From NCBI RefSeq assembly GCF_963259705.1, contig NC_081861.1, forward strand, positions 67,437,623 to 67,501,622: a DNA stretch of 64,000 bases, read 5' to 3'. The notes beneath the pieces were generated by a model. It was given only the letters and a program-made list of their open reading frames with translations. It did no database searches and was not told the DNA's origin. The number at the start of each line of letters is the position of its first letter. Position 1 is the first letter of the stretch. Shown piece by piece: positions 1 through 10,974 of this stretch. This DNA comes from Myotis daubentonii. Lineage: Eukaryota > Chordata > Mammalia > Chiroptera > Vespertilionidae. The position numbers and the translations under genes were made by a program.

Positions 1-175
1 GGCAAGTGGTTCGGAGCCAGCATTCCTGGATTGTGAGGGGGATGTCCGACGGCCCACAGGGATCGGGCCTAAACTGGCAGTCGGACATCCCCTAAGGGGT
101 CCCAGATTGGAGAGGGTGTGGGCTGGACTGAGGGACACCCCTCCAGTGCACAAATTTCGTGCAACAAGCCTCTAA
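1..175 (+). mobile_element. Non-autonomous HeliBat-type Helitron, 3' part
   Basis: The left part lies outside the window. The 3' end has the Helitron hairpin (about 145-163, stem GTGCAC-like) followed by AGCCTCTAA and a host T. The terminal tetranucleotide reads CTAA rather than the usual CTAG, which still fits the family rule CTRR. The preceding text (rejoined halves of a region with repeated 'gacatccc') matches the interiors of the Helitrons at 8231-8727 and 26266-26670. No coding sequence is present. Confidence 0.8.
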
Positions 176-199
176 TATTGTATACCAACTATACTTAAA

Positions 200-540
200 T
201 CCTATATAATAAAAGCCTAATATGTTAAGTGTCCAACCGGTCGACCATTTGACCAGTCACTATGACACACTGACCACCAGGGAGCAGGTGCTCTGACCAG
301 TAGGTTAGCTTGCTGCTGGGGTTTGGCCAATTGGGACTGGGCAAGATGGGTTGGACACACCCTGGAGGCCTCCTGTGGTCCCTTCCTGGCCTGATTATGC
401 ACCAGTGGGGTCCCTCAGCCTTGCCTGTGCTCTCTCACAATCATCCCTCAGGAGATGTTAGAGAACCAGTTTTGGCCCAATCCCTGCAGGCCAGGCCGAA
501 GGACCCCACCGGTGCACGAATCCATGGATTGGGCCTCTGG
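200..540 (+). mobile_element. Non-autonomous Helitron, 341 bp, complete
   Basis: The 5' end is A followed by TCCTATATAATAAAAGCC. The 3' end is a GTGCACGAAT... hairpin, then GGGCCTCTGG and T, so the terminus is CTGG (CTRR rule). It starts only 24 bp after the previous Helitron ends. It carries a CTCF-like motif near its 5' side (271-287). The frame open through it is not a gene. Confidence 0.85.
271..287 (+). promoter_or_regulatory. CTCF-like motif in Helitron (variant)
   Basis: TGACCACCAGGGAGCAG matches the CTCF consensus YGRCCASYAGRGGGCRS except for one G-to-A in the GGGC core. Similar motifs occur in other Helitrons of this window (3520, 16131, 28624, 30905, 56926). Binding is inferred, not shown. 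Confidence 0.4.
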
Positions 541-1120
541 TATAAAAATAAAAAATAACACCTCACCTGTAATGAAGTGAGAAATTTAGGATTGGGTAAG
601 GGAAAAACCATGTGCAATGTCCTTATAACTGATACTTCAACTGATATTATAGTAGTTCTGGAGCAGGGATAGCCTTTCAGGGTTGCTCTGATTTAATCAA
701 GGGTCTGGTCTTCTATATCCCTGCATTGACCAATCATGGACTGCAGGGCACATAACCTTGGATAAGGTAGTTCCTTAAGGGCATTTGTAATTGACCATGA
801 GGGATGTAGTGTGATCTCTCCCTAGCCCATTCACAGCTAGCAGCAAAAGAATGGATGAAACAGCCTACAAGAGGTGATCTGGATATACACCATAGTATTC
901 ACTACAATGCTATACTACAATTACCTGGCTTCCATTTAACTATTTTCCCACTTATGAAGTATTTTAATCTGCTGGTGCATAATTTAAAATGACCTACAGA
1001 ATTTAATGGAGTTATTTGTTTTTGAACATATGAAATGGTAATAAAAATTATCTTATAATAAAGGAAATGCAAAATAAATTGCAATAAGGTATTTTCAGAA
1101 CTTTTGACTATGTTGGGTAG
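541..1120. other. Unclassified sequence
   Basis: I see no gene, recognisable repeat end or structured element here. Base use is ordinary and AT-rich. Confidence 0.5.
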
Positions 1121-1124
1121 TATG

Positions 1125-1600
1125 AATTGATAAATGCATTGTAGTGTACTGTTGGTGGGAGTGTAAACCTTTACATTTCCTAGGCAAAATATCTATAGTT
1201 TTTGGACTCAGTAATTCTAAGAATTTTTTGTATAAATATACCCCTCCATATATGCAAAGAAAAACATATGAAATATGCATTTCAGTATTTGGGTAATAGC
1301 ATAATATTGGGAGTAATTCAAAATTCCATTAACATATTTAGGTTAAATAAAGTATGATATATCTAGCTAGTGGAAAGATATGCATCATTAACAAAAATCC
1401 TCACCCCCAAATAAGGTTCTTTATTGATTGAGATAGAAAAATAATCAAAATAAATTATGAAGTAAAAAAGTAAGTTATTGAAAGAAACTTGTGTAGTATG
1501 AGACCATTTATGGAAGAAAAGATACGCTTATAAGTATACAGACTATCTCTGGAAAGATACACAAGAAAATGATAATGTTTATGGAAACATGATCACTTTT
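1125..1600 (+). mobile_element. Old degenerate LINE-1 3' fragment
   Basis: Contains the L1 ORF2-end signature 'ctgttggtgggagtgtaaa' (about 1149) followed by diverged text equivalent to the ORF2 tail and 3' UTR ('atatgcaaagaaa', 'agaccatttatgg'). Heavily mutated, no useful frame. The exact subfamily cannot be assigned by eye. Confidence 0.55.
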
Positions 1601-3360
1601 GCAGGGCTGATAAATTTAACACCAAATTAACAGTGAAGAGTATCAGAATGTTCTGCTTCAAAATATGCCACATTGACAGAACAATTATTTTGAGCTTAAT
1701 GCAATTGAGAAAAAGAAAAGCAGATATAGGTAAAGCTCTGCCTTTCCCCTATCTGCCTAAAAGCAGGACATACATTTCCTTTATGAGGGTGTCTCCTTCT
1801 TATGTACCAGGAAAGGCAGTCACCTTTTATTACCAGAGATGTGTATAATGCCAAGATTAGTTTGCAAAAACAAAATCTTACTAAATGACCCTTACCCTCT
1901 ATTGGTCCCTCCATATATGTACCGTCCCACAATTTGCTGTTTCTAGAAGCCCAATCTTCTTTTATTTTGTTGCCTTATCACCTTTCCACAATTTATCACC
2001 TTCTAAGATGGTATATAAGGTCCCTTCCTGACCCCTTGACCCCAAACTAAACTGCTTCTTTCAGTCTTCATTCCTTTTTCTATGAAAGCCTCTGTGTATG
2101 TAAAATAAATTAAAATTAAATATTAATAGCAGGTAAAATTTGTATACCTTTTCACCTATAAATCTGTCTTTTGTTAGTCTAAGTCATAGGCCTCAGACAT
2201 AAAGGTAGAAGAAATATTTTTTCTTTATATTAAACCAATTCAAAAAATTAATGAATATATTAATATTCACGCATATGATGCATACAGGGCAACAAATAGC
2301 AATTTAGTTCTAAAATAATTTCTCTCTTAAAACAAGCATAGATTATTTTTCTTGAATCTGTATTAGATTTCCAGATACTCCAATATTACTAGAGCATGTG
2401 TCAACAAACAGTAGACTGAGGTCTTAATCCAGCCCATCAACTGTTTCTATAATTAAAATTTGTTAGAACAGAACCAAACTCCTTGCTTTATTATCTATGA
2501 TGCTTTTGTGTTTAAAAAAACACAATTGACAGTGTTGAGTAGTTGTTGTAAAACTTCAAATATTTACTATCTGTCATTTTACAGAAGTGTCTGAATCTCT
2601 CTACTAGATCACCAAGATCCCTAAAGAAGAAATTCTATTGAGAGATCTTATAAAACCTCTATAATAATAGTTGTTTGGCCTCTCTAGTCGCAGGCAGAAA
2701 ATTAATTTATTCAAACATACAATGAAATAAAGTACAAAATAAAATATTAGCTTGTATCCTCATAAGGTTCTCATCTACATAATGTTTATGTACAATGTAT
2801 AAATCAAATCTATAAATAAATATGACCACTGTTACATTAAAATATTTTTGTACTTAATTTAAAAAAATCTTACCTGCATAAGTTGTTTACTAAAAAACTC
2901 ACTGTAGAGGATATTACAAGTTGGTCTGAACAGTATTATTTGTTGTCTAGTGTCCTTATTAGTCTCAAGTTTAGAATCAACATAAAAATTGAATATTTTA
3001 TAAACTTTCGTAGGCTCCTCAGGAAATTCTTAAGGGATCTTCTCAGCACTTTGTTAGAAAACTGTGGCTTCATATCAAAGTTTTGTCTAATATAAATTTA
3101 TTCTATTCCTCTTTTCTCATTTTGGCTTTATATTGCTTGTTTTTAATTATCTCCTCCAAGCCAAACACCAAAATTTACATATTTTTTTTGGCTTTAATGA
3201 TGCATATTTTGAGACCTTCCCACACTTGTCTGAAATTTCTGAGGAGTCATTCCTATCTTTTAACAAATATTCAATAAAAATTGTGTGTCCTGAGTTTATT
3301 CCTCAAAATAAGTATTCTAATTTGACTTCTAGGGGGGTCTAATCCTCCTTATTAACAATA
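1600..3360. other. AT-rich sequence without a recognised gene
   Basis: Mostly AT-rich. At about 1930-2110 there is an LTR-like pattern: a TATA box (gtatataagg), a pyrimidine-rich stretch and an AATAAA signal about 100 bp later. This could be the end of an old ERV1-type LTR, but I cannot match it to a family. Short frames at 2883 and 3083 look like chance. Confidence 0.35.
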
Positions 3361-3711
<351 letters not shown>

Positions 3712-4034
3712 GGCCTACATCTTAGGGCCTCTGACAACCTGTTCAGCCTCAGTTTCTACCATTCCCATGTAGAAATTACATTACAGCCATCCAAAATTAT
3801 TTGCATTTTTTTGCTCTCATAATAAATCTTCCATAATGTTCCACTATTATTTTTCACTTCTCTTCCCTCTCATCAAATTTATATTTATCCCTGAAACCAC
3901 AATTCTAACCTTACATTCTTCTCCATGATGCTCCCCTTCTCCAGGTCCCCACTACCTACAAGAGAGAGCTCAATTGTTCCCATATTTCATAGTGATGATC
4001 AATCCATATTTTAAATGCTAATGATATCTAGTAC

Positions 4035-4258
4035 TTAGTTCTAACGTACCAAGCACTGCTCTAATTTACTCATTTTTCTTCATAAGTCCAGAGAGAACTA
4101 GGCACGTTTATTATCCCCATTATTTTAGAAAAAGAAACTACAGCAGAGGGAGTTTAAGTGACTTTTCCAAACAACTAGTTAGTGGCAGAGTTGAAATTGG
4201 ACCAAAGAAGCCTGCAGTCAGAAGCCATGTTTTTAATAACTTTTCTATGCTGCTATAC
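4035..4258 (-). mobile_element. MIR SINE, old
   Basis: Reverse-complement MIR: 'tttattatccccatt', 'gaaactacagcagag', 'gtttaagtgacttttcc', 'agtggcagagttgaa' in the expected order. MIR is an ancient mammalian tRNA-derived SINE and its divergence here is high. Non-coding. Confidence 0.75.
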
Positions 4259-4689
4259 TTGTCTACCTTCTCTGATAAAATATGAGTGTAATGGTTCTGT
4301 CACTTTCATCACCAACACACTGTAAGATACTGGTACATAATAGACTGTCAATAAATCTTTTTTGAATTAGTCAATGAGTGAATGGATAATTGTGAGATCC
4401 AGAACATCTGTCTAGAATTTTACAATATTATAACAAGAAATTCACATATGCTAAAAAGAACTTAAAAGTCCGCATTGCCTGCAAGAGTCATAGGTAAGCC
4501 TCAATTTTTCTGATTTGAATGTTAGAAAAATGAAGAGAGCCTTTACAGGTAATAATTTTTTAATCTTGTAGGTGTGAAATTTAAACCTTTTCTTAATATA
4601 TCACCAATAAATCTTAAACCCAATATAGCAATGTATTAACCTCAGGAGCTTTCTAAAAACATATAGATTGCTAATTCATAACACTGAAT

Positions 4690-5700
4690 TTGTCAATGAC
4701 TTTTTGGATATAATAACAAAAGCACAGGTAACAAAAAATAGATCTATTATTCTGTATCAAATTAAAAAACAAAACAAAAAACCTTTGCCATCTATATGTC
4801 TTCTTTGGAAAAATACCTTTTCAATCCCTTTGCCCCTAGAATGACAATTATTAAAAAACAAACAAACATAGACAATACCAAGGATTGCTGAAGATGTGGA
4901 GAAATTAGAACACTAGTGTATTGTAAATGGAATGTTAAATGGTGCAACTACTGTGGAAAACAGTATGAGTGTTTCTCAAAAATTAAATTAGAATTGTCAT
5001 ATGCTCCAACAAATCCACTTCTAGGTATATACCACAAAGATTGGAAAGCAGGAGCTAGAATAAATATGTCTATGCCAAAATTAATAGCATCATTATTTAC
5101 ATTAGTCAAAATGTGGAACCAACCCAAGTGCCCATAAACAAATGAATTGATAAATAAATATTACATGAGATATATGTGGTATCCCAAAAAATGTATACAC
5201 ACCCTTTGAATAATTATAGAGGCAGTGTTTATTAACATACATTTCATTTTCAAAATTTAACTATCAGCTGCTAAAGTATGAATGCATTTTTGGGGACACC
5301 CTATACATACAATGAATGGAATATATTTCAGCCTTAAAAATGAAGTCATGATATATTTCACAACATGAATTAACCTTGAAGATATTATGCTAAGTTACAT
5401 AAGTCAAACGCAAAGGACAAATATTAAATGATTCATATTATATGGGGTATTAGAGAATTCAAATTCATAGATACAGACAGTAGAATGGCAATTTCTAGGG
5501 ACTTGGTGGAGGGAAAAAGAAGAGTTATTTTTTTATGCATATAGAATTTTGGATTATAATTGATAAAGATTTCTGGAGATAGAAGGTGGTTATGGCTGCA
5601 CAATAATGTGGATATACCAATTACCACTCAACCTTATACCTAAAAACAGTTAGTTCTAATAGTAAATTTTATGTTATTTTAAACCAACAGAAAAAATGAG
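4690..5700 (+). mobile_element. Old LINE-1 3' end with a mariner-like insert
   Basis: Sense L1: 'aacaaaagcacaggtaac', then the ORF2 C-terminal part whose degraded frame (4916-5137) reads like the L1 ORF2 tail (NPLLGIYHKDWK, WNQPKCP), then the 3' UTR. It is split by a short DNA transposon at about 5173-5303. A processed, truncated and dead copy. Confidence 0.8.
5173..5303. mobile_element. Mariner-like MITE, about 130 bp
   Basis: Terminal inverted repeats can be read: left GGTATCCCAAAAAATGTATA, right (reverse complement) GGTGTCCCCAAAAATGCATT. TA dinucleotides flank it and the surrounding L1 text resumes after removal. No transposase. A Tc1/mariner-type non-autonomous element is inferred from the ends. 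Confidence 0.65.
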
Positions 5701-6635
5701 AACATTAAAATGTGTAAATATGATATTTTGTCTGGTTGAAATGGTCCAAAGATAAAATTTGAGAACTATAAGAAAAACCTTGTGGAAAGATGGAATTTAT
5801 TAACTATGTATTTGCTTATTCAATATTTATCTATTAACATGGGGCCAAAGAAAATGTAAAATTAACATTCATCACACTATACTACACTCATGGCCAATGT
5901 GTTATTTGAAGTCATAAACTTGAAGTATTCAATTCTTATCAAGACTCAAAATCTGATTAAATTCTCCAGGATAATTATTTTTTAAGTCTGGTGAAAGATC
6001 CATTTTATTGGATAATCCTGAGAGAGAATGGTTTTAGAAATCATTGACAGAAAAAATATTTTGAATGTCCACAGTTTAAATGATCTTAAATTAAAGTATA
6101 AGTATTCCAATTCAAGTTAAATCAAATATAGAATTGTGTGAATAAAAGTACTTGCTTCTTTGGTGACAATTTGGTAATAATGGCCTTTTTTCAAATATCC
6201 CTCAAATATTCATTAGAAGAAATGATAATATTTTTGAGTTTTCTCTCACCTCCAAGTTGCCAATATTCTTGGGAATATTTAGGCGTATGCCATGCCAATA
6301 ATAATGACAACAGTTTATTTTTCTTTATAATAGCAATACATATTACACCTCAAAAGCTAATGAATTAGAAGTAATACTTTTATTCCTATTGTAATTTTCA
6401 TAGATATGGATTAGTGATGATTTATTTGGCTTACAATTAAAATTAGAATTTGAAGTTCTAAATTACCTTATACAATCCACTGGGGCCCAATATACTAAAT
6501 GTGCATTAAGACAATTTAAAAGAATCAAAGCATTTCCACAAGTATCACCAAAAACTAATGAATGGCTAAGCAAACACAGATATAACATATATATGGTACG
6601 CATGCATGTGTGTATATATTGCTATAAAATTCTTA
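5700..6635. other. AT-rich sequence, nothing recognised
   Basis: No repeat end, gene or strong composition change. The short frame at 6138-6368 has no family features. Confidence 0.5.
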
Positions 6636-7270
6636 TCCTATCTAATGAAAGAGAAACATGGTAATTAGCATATGACTGCTACCCTTCCCATTGGCTAATC
6701 AGCGAGATATGCAAATTAACTGCCAGCCAAGATGACGGCCGGCAGCCAGGCAGCTTGAAATTAACATGAGGCTTGCTTGCTTCAGTGACGGAGGAAACCA
6801 ACGTTCCCCTCCTGCCTTGCCGGCCTCTGAGCCTGCAGTTTGAAACATTGTAACACATATAGAAGCTAAACAAAACCCCAGAAACCTGCTTTCAGTGAGC
6901 CGGGATCTCAGAGCTGGAGTTATACATTGTTTCGATTATAGAACCTAAACAAACCAGATACCTGCTTTCAGCAGCGGAGGCCTCAGAGCTGGAGCCTCAG
7001 AGCTAAAGCTGGCCCAGAATAAAAAAAAAGAAAAAAAGGAGCAGTTGGAAGCATCCGTCACCTGCAAGCCTGAAAACAGCCCTCAGCCCCTCACCCAGAC
7101 TGGCCAGGCACCCCAGTGGGGACCCCCACCCTGAAGGGTGTGTGACCAGCTGCAAACAGCCATCATCCCCTCACCCAGGCTGGCCAGGCACCCCAATGGG
7201 GACCCCCACTCTGATCCAGGACACCCTTCAGGGCAAACCAGCAGGCCCCCACACATGCACCAGGCCTCTA
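6636..7270 (+). mobile_element. Helitron composite A, upstream unit
   Basis: The 5' end is A then TCCTATCTAATGAAAGAGAA. An octamer ATGCAAAT lies at 6709-6716. The interior holds about 1.7 copies of an 80-bp tandem unit (7081-7215). The 3' end reads GCACCAGGCCTCTA and runs straight into TCCTATATAG of the next Helitron; the final G of CTAG is missing. The same unit and the same junction occur at 17160, 28754, 31033 and 44314. No coding sequence. Confidence 0.85.
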
Positions 7271-8230
7271 TCCTATATAGTACAAGGGTAATATGCCTCC
7301 CAGCACCGGGATCAGCGGAGCCGCGAGGCCTCACTGCACCGGGATCAGTGTGACAGGGGGCAGCACCCAAACCCCCTGATCGCACTGTGGCTCTGTGTGT
7401 GACAGGGGCTGGGGCCACAACCTCCCTATCAGCTCTGCTCTGTTCATGACAGGGGAAGGCACCCCAAGTCCTTGATCAGCCCTGCTCTGTGGCTGATAGG
7501 GGGGGGCTCCCCAACTCCCTGATCGCCCTGCGGCTCTGTGTTTGACAGGGTGCGGCGCCCCAACCCCCTCATCGGCCCTGCTCTGTGTGTGACAGGGTGC
7601 GGCGCCCCTACACCCCCCCCCCATGGGCCCTGTCTGTGTGTGACGGGGTAGAGCCATAACCTCCCCATCGGCCCTGCCCTGAATGTGAGAGTGGCGGTGC
7701 CCCAATCCCCTGATCTGCCCTGCTCTGTGTGTGACAGGGGGCGGTGCCCCAACTCCCCTATCCGCCCTACTCTGTGAGTGAAGGGGGGAGCTCCCCAACC
7801 CCCTGATAGGCCCTGCTCTGTGAGTGACAGGGGGCCACGCCCCAGCCCCCGATAGGCCCTGCTCTGTGTGTGACAGGGGGTGGCGCCTGCAACCTCCCCA
7901 TCGACCCTGCCTTGAGAGATACAGGGGGCGGTGCCCCAACCCCCCAATCAGCCCTACCCTGAGCGTGACTGAGGGTGGCATCACAACCTCCCAATCCGCC
8001 CTGCTCTGTGCATGACAGGGGAGGTGCCCAAACACCCCATTCAGCCCTGCTCTGAGCCCAACCAGGGGCTGCACCTAGGGATTGGGCCTGCCCTCTGCCA
8101 CCTGGGAGCAGGCCTAAGCCAGCAGGTCGTTATCTCCCGAGGGGTCCCAGACTGCGAGAGGGCACAGGCTGGGCTGAGGGACCCCCTCTTCCCTGCCAGT
8201 GCACAAATATTTTGTGCACTGGGCCTCTAG
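7271..8230 (+). mobile_element. Helitron composite A, downstream unit with 47-bp repeats
   Basis: The 5' end is TCCTATATAGTACAAGGG. The 3' end is the hairpin GTGCACAAATATTTTGTGCAC, then GGGCCTCTAG and T. Nearly the whole interior (about 7330-8060) is a tandem array of about 15 units of 46-49 bp of the form 'ctgtgtgtgacagggggcgg'. Because 47 is not a multiple of 3 and the unit has few stops, long shadow frames open in several phases; none is a gene. Confidence 0.9.
7330..8060. repeat. Tandem array, about 47-bp unit, about 15 copies
   Basis: Units contain GCCCTGCTCTGTGTGTGACA and a GGGGGCGG(T/C)GCC core, diverged from each other by a few bases. Equivalent arrays are at 16355-17110 and 44380-45105, always inside the same Helitron unit. 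Confidence 0.9.
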
Positions 8231-8727
8231 TCCTATAAAATAAAAGCCTAGGTGTTGCCACACCCTCACATGATGCCCTCGCATGACATCATCACAAGAT
8301 GGCTGCAACAAGGTGGCCACCACAAGATGGCCATGCACACAGAAGAGGTGGGGCCTGATGGCCACTCAGTGTGGTGAGGCCTGGGGGACCTGTGGCTCTG
8401 GGCAGCATGGAGGAGGCCAGTCTTGGTTTCTCCGTTGCCTCTTGCAGAGGAGGTGGGTCCTGGCAGAGTAGGCGGGTAGTGGCAGGGGATGGCAACAGTT
8501 GTGGGATATCAGGCTGGCAGGCAGAAGTGGTTAGGGGCAATCAGGCAGGCAGGCAGGTGAGTGGTTAGGAGCCAGCGGTTCCAGATTGTGAGAGGGATGT
8601 CCGACTGTCAAAAGGAGGGCCTAAACCGCAGTTGGACATCCCCCGAGGGGTCCTAGATTGGAGACCGTGCAGGCTGGGTTGAGGAACACCCCTCCTCATG
8701 CCCAAATTTTGTGCACCAGGCCTCTAG
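8231..8727 (+). mobile_element. Non-autonomous Helitron, 497 bp, abutting composite A
   Basis: The 5' end TCCTATAAAATAAAAGCC starts on the base after the CTAG of the previous element, so no host DNA separates them. The 3' end is GTGCACCAGGCCTCTAG then T. It contains a short G-rich tandem stretch and CAAGATGGC-type motifs near 8296-8332. No genes. Confidence 0.9.
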
Positions 8728-8769
8728 TACTATATAAATTACACCAATTTTAATTACTTCTAATTTTTA

Positions 8770-8994
8770 AAATATATTTCTATTAATTTCAGAGTGGAAG
8801 GGAGAGGGAGATAGAAACATCAGTGACGAGAGAGAATTATGGATTGGCTGCTTCCTGCAGGCCCGCCCCCCCCCACACACACACACACACTGGGGAGTGT
8901 GCCTGCAACTCCAGCATGTGCCCTGACCTGGTATCTAACCATGACATCCTGGTTCATAGGTTGATGTTCAACCACTGAGCCACACCAGCTGGGC
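8770..8994 (-). mobile_element. Ves-type SINE
   Basis: Reverse-complement Ves SINE: tRNA-like head at the right ('ccactgagccacaccagctggg'), 'gatagaaacatcagtgacgag' in the body. It has target duplications 'tacttctaattttta' at about 8755 and 8995 and a CA-repeat inside. A Pol III type promoter is expected from the tRNA ancestry. Non-coding. Confidence 0.9.
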
Positions 8995-9433
8995 TACTTC
9001 TAATTTTTTAACAATGGCATTAGGAAGTATCTTATTCCAAAATACATTCTATGTGATCAAAGCTGTAGCACTTTCTTACCAAGATAAAATAGATTAATTA
9101 CATTGGAAATGTTAACTAAACATGAAAAATTAATTTTCTCACTTGCCTCAACTAGTAGTATGCAACCAGATTTGAGAAATACAATTTATCTAAAACACCT
9201 GAAATAGAACATATTGGTTTTCATCTTAGGAACTTAATATTCAGCAAGTTTAAAATGGAAATATCTACTTACTTCCTACCAACAATATGAGAAAAGCATT
9301 TCAGAATCTAAATGACCCACACTTAAGATATTAGATATAAGTTGCATCACTAAGATCTTATAAATCTGAAAGTAAAACCATACAAGTGGAAAACTATTGC
9401 TGAGAACAAGAATTAGCTAAAATTAATTTTTAA

Positions 9434-9435
<2 letters not shown>

Positions 9436-9483
<48 letters not shown>

Positions 9484-9640
9484 AAAAGCCAAGCAACCAG
9501 AACAACTGGAACAACTGGAACAACCGGAATGACCCGTCTCAATGATGTTCGCTGCAGTGGCCAACCAGCCAGATTGGGCTCCAATCAGCCCCGTCCAACC
9601 TCCGATGGCCCTTCCCCCTGGCCGGCCTGGCCCCTGATCT
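9436..9640 (+). mobile_element. Helitron fragment led by an (ATCT)n microsatellite
   Basis: A run of about 12 ATCT units (9436-9483) passes directly into TATAAAAGCCAAGCAACCAG, a Helitron 5' region of the 56849 type (TCATAAAAGCCCAGCAACTG). The true TC terminus has been replaced by the microsatellite. The 3' end is not found; similarity fades near 9640. Confidence 0.65.
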
Positions 9641-10079
9641 AACTTAAATTATAGCTTCATAGACACACACAGAATCTTCGTTCTTCCAGAATACACCATA
9701 TATTAGACAAGTAATGGCCTGGCTAGAAATTGGAATTACACTGAAATCCAGTTTGATTCTGGACTTTGAAGTAACTATTTTTCCTGCTTTTTTAGAGTCC
9801 TGAGTGGTTCACATTTCTCCTCCATTTTTATATTATTTTTTACCATTTTAGGAAATAGTTGCCTGTGCTGTGACTAAAAACATCATAGTTTCCATACATC
9901 TTCCCATAATCCACTTCATTTATCCTTCCAACCTTGTCTTTGTGACTGTATGCTCCAGAGTCTTGCCTCACTTTTGCTTTAATAGATTATCATTTCTCCA
10001 TAAGCCAGTTCTACTACTACCACAGAGATTATCCAAATTGTAATTTTCCCTCAGTTATTATAGCTTTTATTTTGAGGTA

Positions 10080-10974
10080 GAATCCTTCTACTTGTCGTTG
10101 CTTGGTGTTTTGCTTTGATTTTTAATGAAAAGATGTTAAACATTGTTAAAGGCCATTACTTGTGATGATTGTGTTTTCCCCCTTTATTTTGTTAATGTTG
10201 TACACAACTTTGTACATTGAACAATCCTTTCCTTTCATTATCAGAATAAATTCTGATAATGGTGTATAATCCTTTTAATGTGCTATTAAATCTTATTTGT
10301 TGGTGTTTTGTTGATAATTTTAATATTAATATTAATCTTGTATATTGGAGTTTTCTTCAAGTATCTGACTGGCTTTAGTGTCCAGAATAATGTCTGCTGC
10401 ATAGTATGAGTTAAGAAATGTTCCTTTCTCCTCCATTTTTTGGAAGAGTTTGAAAAGGATGGTGTTAATTGTTTAAATGTTTGTTAGAATTCACCAGGGA
10501 AGCCAACTGCTTCTGCACTTTGTGTTATTGGGAGGTTTTATTTTTGTTGTTTTTTTCAGGATCCTTAATAGTAACAGATATATTCAGATTTATTATTTGT
10601 TCATATGCAGTCTTGTCAGACAGTGTGTTTCAAGAAAATTATCCATTTTACCTATATTGTCCAATTTGTTGTAAGGTATCATAATTCTTTTTATTTCTGT
10701 AAGAGCAGTTGTAATGTCTGTTCTTATATTAGATGGCTGATTTTAACAAATGAAAAATTCTACTTGTTTCTTAGTTAATATAGCTAACTTTAATCTTTCT
10801 TAAAGAACCAACTCTTGTTTTTATTTATTATCTTTTATGTCTTTCTATTCACTTTTTATTTATCTTTCTTAAATTTTAATAATGTCTTTCCTTCTGTTAG
10901 CATTAGGTTTAAACCTTCCTCTTTATCCAGTTTATTAAAGTTGACATTTAGTTTATTCATTTTATATATATTAA
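10080..10974 (-). mobile_element. Old LINE-1, antisense, left of Helitron
   Basis: Reads as diverged reverse-complement L1 ORF2 ('gtgtataatccttttaatgtg', 'agaaccaactcttgttttt', 'ctcctccattttttggaagag'). The L1 resumes at 12903 after the Helitron, so the Helitron entered an L1 copy. Frames at 10469-10684 and 10815-11009 are antisense shadows. Confidence 0.7.

Noticed and set aside
7331..8074. Long minus-strand frame of 247 codons, and similar 231- and 251-codon frames at 16343 and 44127
   Set aside because: They run through 47-bp and 80-bp Helitron tandem arrays; overlapping frames in other phases are equally open and the peptides are diverged repeats of the same words. Shadows, not genes.
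6636..8727. CRISPR-like array of regular repeats
   Set aside because: Repeats are contiguous tandem units without unique spacers, in a vertebrate transposon.
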